From the NCBI RefSeq assembly GCF_003957515.1, contig NZ_RQXW01000004.1:124001-188000 (forward strand): 64,000 bases of DNA, in the 5' to 3' direction. The translations under genes and the position numbers were made by a program. This document shows positions 9,382 through 18,389 of this stretch, piece after piece. The notes below the pieces were generated by a model. It was given only the letters and a program-made list of their open reading frames with translations, was not told where the DNA came from and did no database searches. How positions within the stretch are numbered: the first letter of the stretch is position 1; every line of letters begins with the position of its first letter. This DNA comes from Amphritea opalescens (GTDB taxonomy: Bacteria > Pseudomonadota > Gammaproteobacteria > Pseudomonadales > Balneatricaceae).

Positions 9382-9579
9382 ATGACATGTCTATGCCCAC
9401 AGTGCAAGTCACTACTGGAACATCAAAGCATCAGCCTACACAGTAGATTGGTAGAGGTTAAACACGTACACAACAATACGCTGTATATGTGTCAAGATTG
9501 CAACGCACAAATTGGCTTGATCAGCGTCCCCCATCGTTGGGAGCTGCTAAATTACAAACCGGGTCAACAGGTCGCCTAA
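9382..9579 (+). CDS. Small zinc-ribbon protein, function unknown
   Basis: Protein of 65 residues with two CxxC knuckles (CPQC near residue 5 and CQDC near residue 37) about 28 residues apart, which together can bind one zinc ion. The start at 9382 (MTCLCPQC) is supported by GAGGT at 9370-9374, seven bases upstream; an in-frame TTG at 9274 would add 36 residues unlike the rest and lacks a ribosome site. The C-terminus HRWELLNYKPGQQVA is polar. I do not recognise the family; such small ribbons can bind RNA, DNA or a protein partner. It stands alone, between the liv terminator and a hairpin at 9586. Confidence 0.6.
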   Translation: MTCLCPQCKSLLEHQSISLHSRLVEVKHVHNNTLYMCQDCNAQIGLISVPHRWELLNYKPGQQVA

Positions 9580-9585
9580 TTCGCC

Positions 9586-9618
9586 CCCTTAATGCCTATT
9601 CTTTGTCGGCATTAAGGG
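9586..9618 (+). terminator. Hairpin after zinc-ribbon gene
   Basis: CCCTTAATGCC (9586-9596) and GGCATTAAGGG (9608-9618) form an 11-bp perfect stem with an 11-base loop, seven bases after the stop. The following bases are only moderately T-rich, so termination may be weak. Nothing else is evident up to the next gene at 9869. Confidence 0.55.
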
Positions 9619-9868
9619 ATTGTGATTGTTCCTGTTTGAGAATATTTAGCCAAGTAGCCATCAGCTGCGTGTTACCTTACATCTCAACCAGCTGAATAAC
9701 GGCGCCCCGCTCTCGTTGCTAACTTCTTTTGTTTGCCAGTAAAACCCCATCGTTATGAATCCCCATACGAAATAAACCATTTGGTATGAGTATCGACCGC
9801 AGGCAATAGCTTTTCAGGCATCCATAGTTAATACTGAAGTTATCACTGCAGAGTTACGGGACAGCCTA

Positions 9869-10363
9869 ATGAAAATGCTGACACTGGTACGGCACGCTAA
9901 ATCCAGCTGGAAAGATCCAACACTGTCTGACTTTAATCGGCCACTTAACAAACGGGGGAAGCATGACCTGCCGTTGATGGCTGACCGCTTACAGGCATGG
10001 CAGATCCAACCGGACTTGATTCTGAGTAGCGGGGCTCGCCGAGCCATCACCACCGCCGAGCAGATAGCCATCGCGCAGGATTATCCAACAGATAAGATTA
10101 TTGAGGTGCCGGAGCTCTACCACGCCCGAGTGGAAACGCTGATCAATCTACTACAGGGACAATCCGACCACTATCATCACCTTATGGTCGTTGCCCATAA
10201 CCCGACGCTAGCATTGGCCGGTGATTATTTAACCCAGGAAAACATCGCCAACCTGCCTACCTGCGGCGTTATGCAAATTGCCCTGAGTATTACCTGCTGG
10301 GAGGAGTTAGCAGAATCCTGCGGCACCCTAGAACGACTCGATTACCCAAAACTTCATCAATAA
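9869..10363 (+). CDS. SixA-like histidine phosphatase
   Basis: Histidine-phosphatase superfamily protein of 164 residues. The phospho-acceptor motif is LVRHAKSSWKD near residue 6 (RHA in place of RHG, typical of SixA), and the second catalytic His is in VVAHNPTL around residue 109. SixA removes phosphate from phosphohistidine proteins such as HPt domains or the nitrogen-PTS protein NPr in E. coli; the partner here is unknown because no phosphorelay gene is nearby. The length matches SixA (about 160). It appears monocistronic, with roughly 290 bases of non-coding DNA before it. Confidence 0.82.
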   Translation: MKMLTLVRHAKSSWKDPTLSDFNRPLNKRGKHDLPLMADRLQAWQIQPDLILSSGARRAITTAEQIAIAQDYPTDKIIEVPELYHARVETLINLLQGQSDHYHHLMVVAHNPTLALAGDYLTQENIANLPTCGVMQIALSITCWEELAESCGTLERLDYPKLHQ

Positions 10364-10453
10364 AGCATTAACTGAATATCAGCATAAGACCGAAAAATGG
10401 TAGACTCCTATTAACGCCCACCGATCAGCAGTTAGCGTAACGGACATATAGCC

Positions 10454-11410
10454 TTGAGCCTCTATCTAGATACACTGATTTTTACTAGCAACATCGTAAC
10501 ACCCATCTTTTTTATCGTGTCACTGGGCTATCTGCTCGTAAGGCTCGGGGTTATTGATCAGGGGTTTGTTAATACCTCATCTAAACTCGTGTTTACCATC
10601 ACTCTACCGATGCTCGTCTTTATGAGCATCTCGACAATGGACTTTCAGGCCGTTTTCAACCCCAAGCTGCTGGGGTATTTCATCATTAGCACACTGATCA
10701 GCGTAGCGGTCATCTGGCAGGTCAGTAAGCTTTTTATCACGAAACCGGAAGACCTTGGGGTCTTTATTCAAGGTGCATTTCGCAGCAACTTCGGCATCCT
10801 AGGCTTGGCCATCAGCTTTAATATGTTTGGTAGCAGCGGTCTAGCACTCGCATCGCTACTACTGGCTTGCGTCATTCCGCTCTATAACGTCCTGTCGGTT
10901 CTGGTGTTATCACTTCCTATGCAACACCAAAATGGCCCTAGTTTCACCGCCCCTCTCAAAGCGATTGCCCGTAATCCGCTGATTATCTCGGTTCTACTGG
11001 CACTGCCATTTTCATATTTTGGTTGGGCTCTACCGGAGGTCGGCGACAAAATTGGCCATTATCTTGCTAACCTGACACTTCCCTTAGCATTGCTTGCCGT
11101 CGGCGGTTCACTCAACCTCAAAAGCCTAAGAGATACCTCGGGCCAATCCAGCTGGGCCACGCTGATTAAGCTGATCATCATCCCCTTAATACTCACCATC
11201 GGTGCATGGCTCTATGGTTTTGAAAATCAAGAGCTCGGTGTTCTGTTTGTGTTATTTGGCTGCCCTACCGCCGCCGCCAGTTTTATCATGGCAAAGGCAA
11301 TGAACGGCAACGCACAGCTAGCCGCGAATATTATTTTGACCACCACGCTAGGCTCATTATTTACCCTCAGTGGTGGTATCTATCTGTTACGTTTATGGAA
11401 TCTAATCTGA
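10454..11410 (+). CDS. AEC-family (auxin efflux carrier-like) transporter
   Basis: Inner-membrane protein of 318 residues with about ten helices in two five-helix halves. The opening IVTPIFFIVSLGYLLVRLGVID, the mid-protein SNFGILGLAISFNMFG and the late LFGCPTAAASFIMAKAM segment are typical of bacterial AEC permeases, some of which carry malate or other organic acids. A TTG at 10454 is the best start because the first family helix begins immediately after it; no ATG fits without cutting that helix. The ribosome site is weak. The substrate cannot be told from the sequence. Confidence 0.82.
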   Translation: MSLYLDTLIFTSNIVTPIFFIVSLGYLLVRLGVIDQGFVNTSSKLVFTITLPMLVFMSISTMDFQAVFNPKLLGYFIISTLISVAVIWQVSKLFITKPEDLGVFIQGAFRSNFGILGLAISFNMFGSSGLALASLLLACVIPLYNVLSVLVLSLPMQHQNGPSFTAPLKAIARNPLIISVLLALPFSYFGWALPEVGDKIGHYLANLTLPLALLAVGGSLNLKSLRDTSGQSSWATLIKLIIIPLILTIGAWLYGFENQELGVLFVLFGCPTAAASFIMAKAMNGNAQLAANIILTTTLGSLFTLSGGIYLLRLWNLI

Positions 11411-11452
11411 TTCGAATAGGATAAACCCGACAGCTCACACGGGGAGATAGTG

Positions 11453-12652
11453 ATGTTACAGACGTTTTTTGACAATCTTTTAAATCTGTTTCTCGACACA
11501 GCCATCTGGTTATTGTTTGGCTTGATTCTGGCAGCCATACTCAAAGGCTGGATCCCAACTAACTTAGTGAAGAAGTGGCTCAGTGGCGACGGTCTTGGGG
11601 CGGTTGTTCGCGCCGCCTTTATCGGCGCCCCTTTGCCGCTCTGTTCGTGCGGTGTATTACCCGCTGCCATCGGTCTACGCCGTTCCGGTGCTTCGAAACC
11701 AGCAACGGTCGCCTTTTTAGTCGCCACACCGGAAACCGGCGTTGATTCCATATCAGTTACCTACGCTCTGTTAGGCCCAGTCATGGCGGTTATCCGTCCG
11801 ATTTCAGCTATCTTCAGCGCGATCGTTAGCGGCATGATGATTATCCTGTTTGATCGACCAAGCAACCGCGACAGCCAAGCAGAAAGCACGAGCAACAACG
11901 ACGCTAACCCAGACTCAGTCAGCAGCTGCTGTGCAAGCAGCAAGCCTGCACCGGTGGCCGACAGCTGCTGCAGTAGCACCGCAAAAGAACCCGTCACACA
12001 GAGTTGTTGCAGTAGCCAGCAAGCATCAACCCAAACGGACTGTTGCGAGTCAGAAGATACCCGCTGCAGCACAGCGGATTCAGATATCCAACAACCGGGT
12101 ATTTTGGCAGGGCTGCGGTTCGCTGTTATCGATATTTTGGATGATATTTCCGCTTGGCTGGCGGTCGGTCTGATTTTAGCTGCGGTGGTTGCCACACTCG
12201 TTGAGCCATCTAGCCTTAGCCAGTGGGGTAGCGGGCTCACCGCCATGCTGCTGATGCTGGTAGTGGGTCTACCGCTGTATATTTGTGCCACCGCGTCCAC
12301 GCCGCTGGCAGCGGCGCTACTCGCCGCGGGTATGTCCCCCGGTGCGATTTTAGTCTTTCTACTGGTCGGCCCCGCCACTAACATTGCCGCGCTCGGCATC
12401 CTCAGCCGCGAATTAGGTGTACGCGCCGTCATCATCTACCTCAGCGGCATCAGTATTTGCGCGGTACTATTAGGGCTCGCAACCGATGCCCTGCTTAGCA
12501 GTCAATCCATCACCGTTGGTATCGCCATGGCAGATCATGACTCGGCGGCCTTTATGACACTCAAGTGGATCGCCGCCATCATATTATTACTACTGGCGAT
12601 CAAGCCACTGCGTCAGTTGGTCTGGCGTACCGAAGGAGCCTCCTGCCCATGA
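11453..12652 (+). CDS. SO_0444-type Cu/Zn efflux permease with Cys-rich loop
   Basis: Permease of the ArsP/DUF318-like family, 399 residues. Two four-helix halves each carry a conserved core: GAPLPLCSCGVLPAAIGLRR near residue 65 and LPLYICATASTPLAAALLAA near residue 275. Between them is a hydrophilic insert of about 80 residues with repeated SCC/DCC motifs (SSCCASS, DSCCSS, QSCCSS, TDCCES, TRC), the hallmark of the SO_0444 Cu/Zn efflux group, likely a cytoplasmic or periplasmic metal-binding tether. The ATG at 11453 follows GGGGAG at a good distance; a GTG one codon earlier is also possible. The stop overlaps the next gene's ATG (ATGA). Confidence 0.85.
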   Translation: MLQTFFDNLLNLFLDTAIWLLFGLILAAILKGWIPTNLVKKWLSGDGLGAVVRAAFIGAPLPLCSCGVLPAAIGLRRSGASKPATVAFLVATPETGVDSISVTYALLGPVMAVIRPISAIFSAIVSGMMIILFDRPSNRDSQAESTSNNDANPDSVSSCCASSKPAPVADSCCSSTAKEPVTQSCCSSQQASTQTDCCESEDTRCSTADSDIQQPGILAGLRFAVIDILDDISAWLAVGLILAAVVATLVEPSSLSQWGSGLTAMLLMLVVGLPLYICATASTPLAAALLAAGMSPGAILVFLLVGPATNIAALGILSRELGVRAVIIYLSGISICAVLLGLATDALLSSQSITVGIAMADHDSAAFMTLKWIAAIILLLLAIKPLRQLVWRTEGASCP

Positions 12653-13272
12653 ACTTTTTTACCCAACGCCATCTCAATAAACTGCAACAAGCGGTAATTG
12701 AAGGGGATCTGGTGAAACTAAAAAAACAGTTTCAGAAACTAGATCAAGCGCAACTGACGGAACCTACCTTTAACCACCAAAACCAAGATTACAATTTGCC
12801 GGAACTGGCTATTAGCGCCGGCCAGGCGAAGGCGTTAGATCATCTCATTCAGGCAGGCTGTCCCTTGACCGCCAGTCAATCTGAGCCGCTGTTATATCAA
12901 GCAATACAACACCCACAACAGAGCCTAGCCTTGATGACCGTCTTACTGCAGGCAAAGGCGCCGCTGGGGTATCCAGATAGCGACCCTCAACATGCTCTCT
13001 TTGCTTGCTTTAAATTTTGCCCAAGCGCTAGCCTTATGCTTCACCTAAGTCGCCTAAATGAGTACGGTGCCGATCTTAACCAGCCTGACTCACAGGGTCA
13101 TACGGCGCTTATATTAGCGCTACAGCAGGAACATAAAGGTTTGGTACAGATGCTGATCAACAGCGGCGCCCTATTACCGGCAAAAGCACAGGCGTTATGC
13201 AGTGAGGAAATGATCGGCTATGCCAGACGACTAGCCGATGATCTGAATATCAGACGGATGATGCTCGGTTAG
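12649..13272 (+). CDS. Ankyrin-repeat-like protein
   Basis: Soluble protein of 207 residues. The start at 12649 (MNFFTQRHL) is set by GGAGCC ten bases upstream and by the ATGA overlap with the permease stop; a longer frame reaching back to 12565 lies inside the permease. Helix-pair repeats are visible: LPELAISAGQAKALDHLIQA, then a poorer central one, then DSQGHTALILALQQEHKGLV, which matches the ankyrin consensus G-x-T-A-L-x-x-A. It probably mediates protein contacts. Coupling suggests a link to the metal permease; this is an inference from context. Confidence 0.7.
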   Translation: MNFFTQRHLNKLQQAVIEGDLVKLKKQFQKLDQAQLTEPTFNHQNQDYNLPELAISAGQAKALDHLIQAGCPLTASQSEPLLYQAIQHPQQSLALMTVLLQAKAPLGYPDSDPQHALFACFKFCPSASLMLHLSRLNEYGADLNQPDSQGHTALILALQQEHKGLVQMLINSGALLPAKAQALCSEEMIGYARRLADDLNIRRMMLG

Positions 13273-13288
13273 ACGAGCAACTGACGAT

Positions 13289-13642
13289 CTATTTTGCTAG
13301 CGCAGCTACCACAGAGATTTCAACCAGCAGTTCTGGCCGAGCCATACGCGCTTCAACACAGGCACGAGCCGGTGCATAACCTTCCGGTACCCAGCTATCC
13401 CAAACCGCATTCATCGCCGCGAAATCTTTCATATCACGAATATACAGAGTTGCCGATAGGATATGTTCACGATCGCTGCCCGCTTGCTTTAGCAGTGCAT
13501 CGACTTTATCCAGCATTGTTGCTGTCTGCTCAGTAATGCCATCGTTGGCATCTTTAGCCACCTGACCACAGAGGTAAACAGTATCGTTATGGATAACGAT
13601 CCGGCTCATACGCTGAGCGGTTTCTTGACGTTCAATAGACAT
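13289..13642 (-). CDS. RidA-family (YoaB-like) protein
   Basis: Rid/YjgF/UK114 superfamily protein of 117 residues, usually a trimer. RidA itself hydrolyses reactive enamine/imine intermediates of amino acid metabolism. The conserved tail [19 protein letters not shown] has the substrate-binding Arg and Glu in their family positions, and [11 protein letters not shown] corresponds to the conserved core strand. The sequence order is closer to the YoaB subgroup than to archetypal RidA, so the substrate may differ. It is convergent with the ankyrin gene, with only 16 bases between the stops and no clear terminator there. Confidence 0.85.
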   Translation of the reverse strand: MSIERQETAQRMSRIVIHNDTVYLCGQVAKDANDGITEQTATMLDKVDALLKQAGSDREHILSATLYIRDMKDFAAMNAVWDSWVPEGYAPARACVEARMARPELLVEISVVAALAK

Positions 13643-13769
13643 AGTTTTTCACCCTTAACAAATTAGCCATTGTATGTGATCGCTTCCCAGACACCAGATA
13701 GATCGACCTGAAATCAGACCAGCTGGCAAGAAAAAACAAGGAAGTCTCAAGCAAGACAGTAAATAAGAC

Positions 13770-13801
13770 TGCTGCCAGCCGAAACCTGTTCGCTGGCAGC
13801 A
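13770..13801 (-). terminator. Hairpin downstream of CoA-binding protein gene
   Basis: TGCTGCCAGC (13770-13779) and GCTGGCAGCA (13792-13801) form a 10-bp perfect GC-rich stem just after the stop of the minus-strand gene. Read on the minus strand it is followed by GTCTTATTTACT, a weak T-tract. Probably the end of the hemA-to-CoA-binding transcript. Confidence 0.55.
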
Positions 13802-13811
13802 CAGGCCTCAA

Positions 13812-14207
13812 TCAGAGGCGGGGAATTTCAATCGCAGGACAGCGGTCCATCACTACTTTAAGACCCGCCGCTTCGGCCTTCTCAGCCGCCGGTTCGTTTA
13901 CAACACCCAACTGCATCCACACCGCTTTGGCATTCACAGCAATCGCTTCATCGACCACATCACCGGCCTCAGCCGAATTACGGAAGATATCCACCATATC
14001 GATCGGCTCTTTGATATCCGCTAAGGAGGCCACGACTTCACGGCCGTGAATTTTTTCTCCTACTTTGAGCGGATTAACAGGAATCACGTTATAACCCTTA
14101 GCCAACAGAAAATGCATCACCTGATTGCTAGCCCGATGCGACTTGGGACTCGCCCCTACCATCGCGATCGTTTTACTTTGCTCTAATATCTGACGAATTG
14201 CGTCCAT
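13812..14207 (-). CDS. CoA-binding (YccU-like) protein
   Basis: Single Rossmann-fold CoA-binding domain, 131 residues, matching the length of E. coli YccU. The N-terminal nucleotide loop is [20 protein letters not shown], followed by YNVIPVNP and, near the middle, DIFRNSAEA. The C-terminus ends with [14 protein letters not shown], a family feature. It resembles the N-terminal part of acyl-CoA synthetases (NDP-forming) without catalytic domains; its cellular role is not established. It is last in the hemA-prfA-prmC-moeB series, 16 bases after moeB. Confidence 0.85.
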   Translation of the reverse strand: MDAIRQILEQSKTIAMVGASPKSHRASNQVMHFLLAKGYNVIPVNPLKVGEKIHGREVVASLADIKEPIDMVDIFRNSAEAGDVVDEAIAVNAKAVWMQLGVVNEPAAEKAEAAGLKVVMDRCPAIEIPRL

Positions 14208-14223
14208 TAAATCCGGTACCTCT

Positions 14224-14979
14224 TTAATTATTGTTATCTCCGCAACAGGGACACTCAGGGTCCCGTCGCAGCTTTAGTGTTCGCCAATCCATATGACGAC
14301 CGTCTAAAAGTAATAATTTGCCCACCAACGGCTCACCCACATCGGCGAGCACTTTCAACGCCTCCATCGCTTGGACAGAGCCGATAATACCCACTAACGG
14401 CGCTAGTACACCGCTATCGGAGCAGGTTAAATTCTCTTCATCACCCTCGCGATATAAGCAACGATAACAGGGTGCATCTTCGCGGCGTGAATCAAACACC
14501 GCGACCTGCCCTTCAAGCCGAATAGCCGCACCTGACACCAGAGGGGTTTTATGTTTGACGCAGGCATCATTAATCGCAAAACGAGTGGTAAAGTTATCAC
14601 TGCAATCAACCACAAGATCCGCCGTGATCACCTGTTGCTCTAGCGCCTCACCTGCTAACCGATCATTAATAGCATCGACTCGAATATCTGGGTTCAGTTC
14701 CGCCAATGCCTCTTTTGCCGATAACACTTTAGGCTGGCCGATTGTCGAGGTACGGTGAATAATCTGTCGCTGCAAGTTAGTCAGTTCAACGTTGTCATCG
14801 TCCACCAGCACTAACCGGCCAACGCCGGCTGCCGCCAAGTACATCGCCACAGGGCTGCCTAAACCGCCGACACCAATAATCAGCACCGTCGACTGCAACC
14901 AGGTTTCCTGACCGGCAATATCAACCTCAGGCAGCATAATCTGCCGGCTGTAACGCAATAGCTGATCATCATTCAGCAT
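14224..14979 (-). CDS. moeB: MoeB/ThiF/HesA-family sulfur-carrier adenylyltransferase
   Basis: E1-like enzyme of 251 residues that adenylates the C-terminal Gly-Gly of a small sulfur carrier (MoaD or ThiS). The nucleotide loop is [20 protein letters not shown], followed by [16 protein letters not shown] with the adenylate-binding residues, and [15 protein letters not shown]. Two CxxC pairs for structural zinc are present: CYRC mid-protein and CPCC at the end. The position directly after prfA-prmC is common for moeB in gammaproteobacteria, but ThiF is similar and the partner carrier is not in the window. One base separates its start from the prmC stop. Confidence 0.85.
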   Translation of the reverse strand: MLNDDQLLRYSRQIMLPEVDIAGQETWLQSTVLIIGVGGLGSPVAMYLAAAGVGRLVLVDDDNVELTNLQRQIIHRTSTIGQPKVLSAKEALAELNPDIRVDAINDRLAGEALEQQVITADLVVDCSDNFTTRFAINDACVKHKTPLVSGAAIRLEGQVAVFDSRREDAPCYRCLYREGDEENLTCSDSGVLAPLVGIIGSVQAMEALKVLADVGEPLVGKLLLLDGRHMDWRTLKLRRDPECPCCGDNNN

Positions 14980-14980
14980 T

Positions 14981-15832
14981 CTATTTAATCTCTTTTTCTA
15001 ACGTCAAATGATACTTAGCCCAGGTTATACGGTCATTCCCAGCATAATCCTGCGCCGATTCAATATCGCTGTATGCCAAGTCTGCTAAGAGCTGCCGCAC
15101 TTTGTCAGCCTGATCATAACCATGTTCAAACAGTAAAATCCCGCCATCAACCAGAAACGTTCGTGCTTCGGTGGCAATATAACGAATATCAGCGAGGCCA
15201 TTTTCCTCGGCGATTAGGGCACTCAGCGGCTCGAAGCGCACATCACCCTGTTCAAGGTGTGGGTCCTGTGGATCGATATAGGGCGGGTTGCTCACAATCA
15301 GATCGAAGACACCTGCCACCGGTTCAAACCAACTACCCTGCAAAACCGTTACATTCGTCAATTCGGCACGCTGCCGGTTACGTTCAGCCAGTTCGACAGC
15401 CTCGGCCACCCGATCAACCGCCAACAATGACCACGCCGGACGCTCTGATGCCAACGCCAAGGCGATCGCGCCAGTGCCGGTGCCTAGGTCTAATACTCTG
15501 GCCGCCAAAGGCGGAATTAGTTCCAACGCCATCTCCACCAAGCATTCGGTATCGGGGCGAGGAATCAAGGTCGTCGCATTCACCTCTAGATCCAGACTCC
15601 AGAACCCTCGGGTGCCGGTCAGGTGCGCAATCGGTTCCCCCTGCACACGTCGCTGCAGCAACTGCTCAAATAGCGATTGTTGCGCATCACTCAACAGGTG
15701 ATCTCGGCGGGTAAACAGAAAGGTTCGGCTACACTGGAGAACATGGCAAAGCAATAGCTCGACATCGACCGCCGGGCTATCACTAGAGGTAGAAAGCTGG
15801 GCGGCACAGCCCTGAGCTTCAATGATATTCAT
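14981..15832 (-). CDS. prmC: Release factor glutamine methyltransferase PrmC
   Basis: SAM-dependent N5-glutamine methyltransferase that modifies the GGQ glutamine of release factors RF1 and RF2. Length is 283 residues, as usual. The N-terminal helical domain binds the release factor; the catalytic domain has the SAM loop VLDLGTGTGAIALALA and the active-site motif SNPPYID that binds the target glutamine. It lies 11 bases after prfA, its substrate gene, in the same transcript. Confidence 0.95.
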   Translation of the reverse strand: MNIIEAQGCAAQLSTSSDSPAVDVELLLCHVLQCSRTFLFTRRDHLLSDAQQSLFEQLLQRRVQGEPIAHLTGTRGFWSLDLEVNATTLIPRPDTECLVEMALELIPPLAARVLDLGTGTGAIALALASERPAWSLLAVDRVAEAVELAERNRQRAELTNVTVLQGSWFEPVAGVFDLIVSNPPYIDPQDPHLEQGDVRFEPLSALIAEENGLADIRYIATEARTFLVDGGILLFEHGYDQADKVRQLLADLAYSDIESAQDYAGNDRITWAKYHLTLEKEIK

Positions 15833-15843
15833 GATAAGTCAGA

Positions 15844-16932
15844 TCAGCCTTCTTCGGACAACGCGCCCAGAAGTTCGGCTTGATATTCATTGACGAGGGG
15901 GTCGACCACCGCACCCAGTGCACCTTCCATGACCTCCTGTAGTTTATACAGCGTCAGGTTAATACGGTGATCGGTAATCCGCCCCTGAGGGAAATTATAG
16001 GTGCGAATTCGTTCGGAACGATCGCCACTACCGACTAACGACTTACGGGTACTGGCCTGTGCCGCCGCATGACGTTCGCGCTCGGCGGCCTGTAAACGTG
16101 AGGCGAGCAGCGACATCGCTTTGGCGCGGTTCTTATGCTGCGAACGTTCTTCCTGACACTCCACCACCACGCCGGTAGGGATGTGGGTCAATCGAATCGC
16201 GGAATCGGTTTTGTTAACGTGCTGACCACCGGCACCGGATGACCGAAAGGTGTCCACTCGCAGGTCGGCCTTATTAATTTGAATGGCACTGACCTCATCC
16301 ATCTCAGGCATCACCGCGACGGTACAGGCCGATGTATGGATACGGCCCTGGGATTCAGTTTCGGGCACCCGCTGAACACGATGCGCACCGGATTCGAATT
16401 TCAGACGGGAATACACATCTTTACCGATAATCCGCGTGATAACCTCTTTATAACCGCCGTGTTCACCCTCGTTAGCGCTGATAATTTCAAGCTTCCAGCC
16501 CTGAGTCTCGGCAAAACGGGTGTACATCCGCAGTAAATCTCCCGAGAAGATCGCCGCTTCATCTCCGCCGGTACCGGCACGCACTTCCAGAAAGACGTTA
16601 TGTGAATCATTCGGATCTTTTGGCAGCAGCAGTATTTGCAGTTCCTGCGCCAAGGATTCGATCGCCTCTTTCGCTGCCGAGTATTCCTCTTTTGCCATCT
16701 CCCGCATATCCGGGTCGGAATCCTCTTGCATCAAGCGAGCTTCTTCCAAGTCGGCTTCAGCCTTCTGGTAGGCTTGAAAACACTTCACCACCGGTTCCAA
16801 CTCGGCATATTCCATCGAATAAGCGCGAAACTTATCCTGATTAGAGATCACCCCGGCATCCCCCAGCAACGCCGCTAGTTCTTCATAACGGTCAGCCAAG
16901 CTTTCGAGTTTAAGGGCTATTGATTCTTTCAT
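15844..16932 (-). CDS. prfA: Peptide chain release factor 1
   Basis: RF1, 362 residues, which ends translation at UAA and UAG. The peptidyl-hydrolysis loop is intact as [15 protein letters not shown]. The stop-codon recognition tripeptide is PET (in [14 protein letters not shown]), one of the PxT forms that mark RF1 rather than RF2. The ATG at 16932 ([12 protein letters not shown]) aligns with the E. coli start; a GTG one codon upstream is an alternative. Seven bases separate it from the hemA stop, the standard hemA-prfA-prmC arrangement. Confidence 0.96.
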   Translation of the reverse strand: MKESIALKLESLADRYEELAALLGDAGVISNQDKFRAYSMEYAELEPVVKCFQAYQKAEADLEEARLMQEDSDPDMREMAKEEYSAAKEAIESLAQELQILLLPKDPNDSHNVFLEVRAGTGGDEAAIFSGDLLRMYTRFAETQGWKLEIISANEGEHGGYKEVITRIIGKDVYSRLKFESGAHRVQRVPETESQGRIHTSACTVAVMPEMDEVSAIQINKADLRVDTFRSSGAGGQHVNKTDSAIRLTHIPTGVVVECQEERSQHKNRAKAMSLLASRLQAAERERHAAAQASTRKSLVGSGDRSERIRTYNFPQGRITDHRINLTLYKLQEVMEGALGAVVDPLVNEYQAELLGALSEEG

Positions 16933-16938
16933 CACTAA

Positions 16939-18207
16939 TCAGTCTTCTTTCAAATTGGGAGATAGTTGATACAGATCTTGGGCTATCTCAAGATAATCAT
17001 CACGCCCTTCGGCACTGGCTTTGCGCAGTTGAACCGTCGGGCTATGCATTAATTTATTCGTTAAACCACGGGCCAGATTATGCAGCACGCTTTCAGCATC
17101 TTTACCATTATTCAGCTGACGCAGTGCTTTTTCCAACTCGGCATCGCGCAATTTCTCTGCCTGCTGACGCAACGACATCACAGTTTCAACGGCATCCAAC
17201 GAACGTAACTGACGAATAAATTCCATCGCCCCCGCTTCCACTAACCCTTCCGCTTCTTGGGCAGCACTTTCACGGCTACGAACGTTTTCCTCGATCACCT
17301 CTTTAAGGTCATCGACGGTATAAAGGTAAACATCATCCAGATCGGCGACTTCATGCTCGATATCCCGCGGCACGGCGATATCCACCATAAATACGGGCCG
17401 ATGCTTACGTTTTTTCAGTGCGGACTCTACCGCGCCTTTACCTAAAATAGGTAACTGGCTAGCCGTCGAGGAGATAACAATGTCCGCATCTTCCAATGCT
17501 TCGGGAATATCACCGAGCAATATCGCCCGAGCATTAAACTCTTCCGCCAGCAGCTCGGCGCGCGCTAATGTCCGGTTGGCAACGATCATCTGCTTGACCC
17601 CAGCCTCTGACAAGTGTCGAGCCACCAATTCGATGGTTTCACCCGCGCCAATCAATAGTGCTTTACTCTGACTCAAGTCGCTAAAGATATGTTGCGCCAA
17701 GCTAACCGAGGCATAAGCAACCGACACCGGATTTTCGCCGATGGCGGTATCGGTACGCACTTTTTTCGCCACGGCAAAGGTTTGCTGAAACAATCGGTCT
17801 AATTCTGCGCCCACCACACCGGCACTCTGCGATACCGCATAACTGGACTTAAGCTGCCCTAATATCTGCGGTTCACCCAGCACTAATGAATCCAAACCAC
17901 TGGCGACCCGCATCATATGTTGTGCGGCATGCTGATCCCAGTGGGCATAGCTGCAGCTCTGCAACTCGTCTGGATCAAGGCTGTGATAGCTCCCCAACCA
18001 CTCAAGCAGCGCCCGAGTGCCTTCAAGTTCTGTCGAACAATACAGCTCCGTTCGATTACAGGTAGATAGAATGGCCACCTCTTTTAGATGGGCAAGTTGA
18101 CAGGCTTGCGCCAACGCATCCGCCATCTGTTCCGGTGCAAAAGCAACCTTCTCACGGATCGATACCGACGCTGTCTTGTGATTAATGCCTAACGCGAGCA
18201 AAGCCAT
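16939..18207 (-). CDS. hemA: Glutamyl-tRNA reductase
   Basis: First committed step of C5 tetrapyrrole synthesis: reduces Glu-tRNA to glutamate-1-semialdehyde with NADPH. Length is 422 residues from the ATG at 18207 ([13 protein letters not shown]), which matches the family N-terminus; a GTG five codons upstream has no better ribosome site. The catalytic Cys is in [12 protein letters not shown], followed by [14 protein letters not shown] and the NADPH loop [16 protein letters not shown]. It is divergent from the TPR-lolB operon, as in enterics and pseudomonads. Confidence 0.96.
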   Translation of the reverse strand: MALLALGINHKTASVSIREKVAFAPEQMADALAQACQLAHLKEVAILSTCNRTELYCSTELEGTRALLEWLGSYHSLDPDELQSCSYAHWDQHAAQHMMRVASGLDSLVLGEPQILGQLKSSYAVSQSAGVVGAELDRLFQQTFAVAKKVRTDTAIGENPVSVAYASVSLAQHIFSDLSQSKALLIGAGETIELVARHLSEAGVKQMIVANRTLARAELLAEEFNARAILLGDIPEALEDADIVISSTASQLPILGKGAVESALKKRKHRPVFMVDIAVPRDIEHEVADLDDVYLYTVDDLKEVIEENVRSRESAAQEAEGLVEAGAMEFIRQLRSLDAVETVMSLRQQAEKLRDAELEKALRQLNNGKDAESVLHNLARGLTNKLMHSPTVQLRKASAEGRDDYLEIAQDLYQLSPNLKED

Positions 18208-18319
18208 ATAGGAAAATAACACCTAGGTTGAAAATAGCGCGTAATAATACACTTTATTGACTCAAAGGTTAAAAAACCCGTGACGGATCAGATCAATTTT
18301 TTACGAATTACACCCATAT

Positions 18320-18349
18320 ATGACAACACCCCCACGATTAATCTATAGT
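18320..18349 (+). promoter_or_regulatory. Candidate sigma-70 promoter for TPR-lolB
   Basis: ATGACA (18320-18325) and TATAGT (18344-18349) with an 18-base spacer lie about 40 bases before the TPR lipoprotein start. Matches to consensus are five and five of six. The hemA promoter must lie in the same 180-base gap on the other strand, where TATTAT is visible near 18245. Confidence 0.4.
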
Positions 18350-18389
18350 GGAGCCATCAATCTCTTTGCGATAGCTAAATAACAGCAAA

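Noticed and set aside
11761-12435. Long minus-strand frame opposite the metal permease
   Set aside because: Antisense shadow of a clear membrane protein; its Leu/Ser-rich sequence mirrors the Cys-rich and hydrophobic codons.
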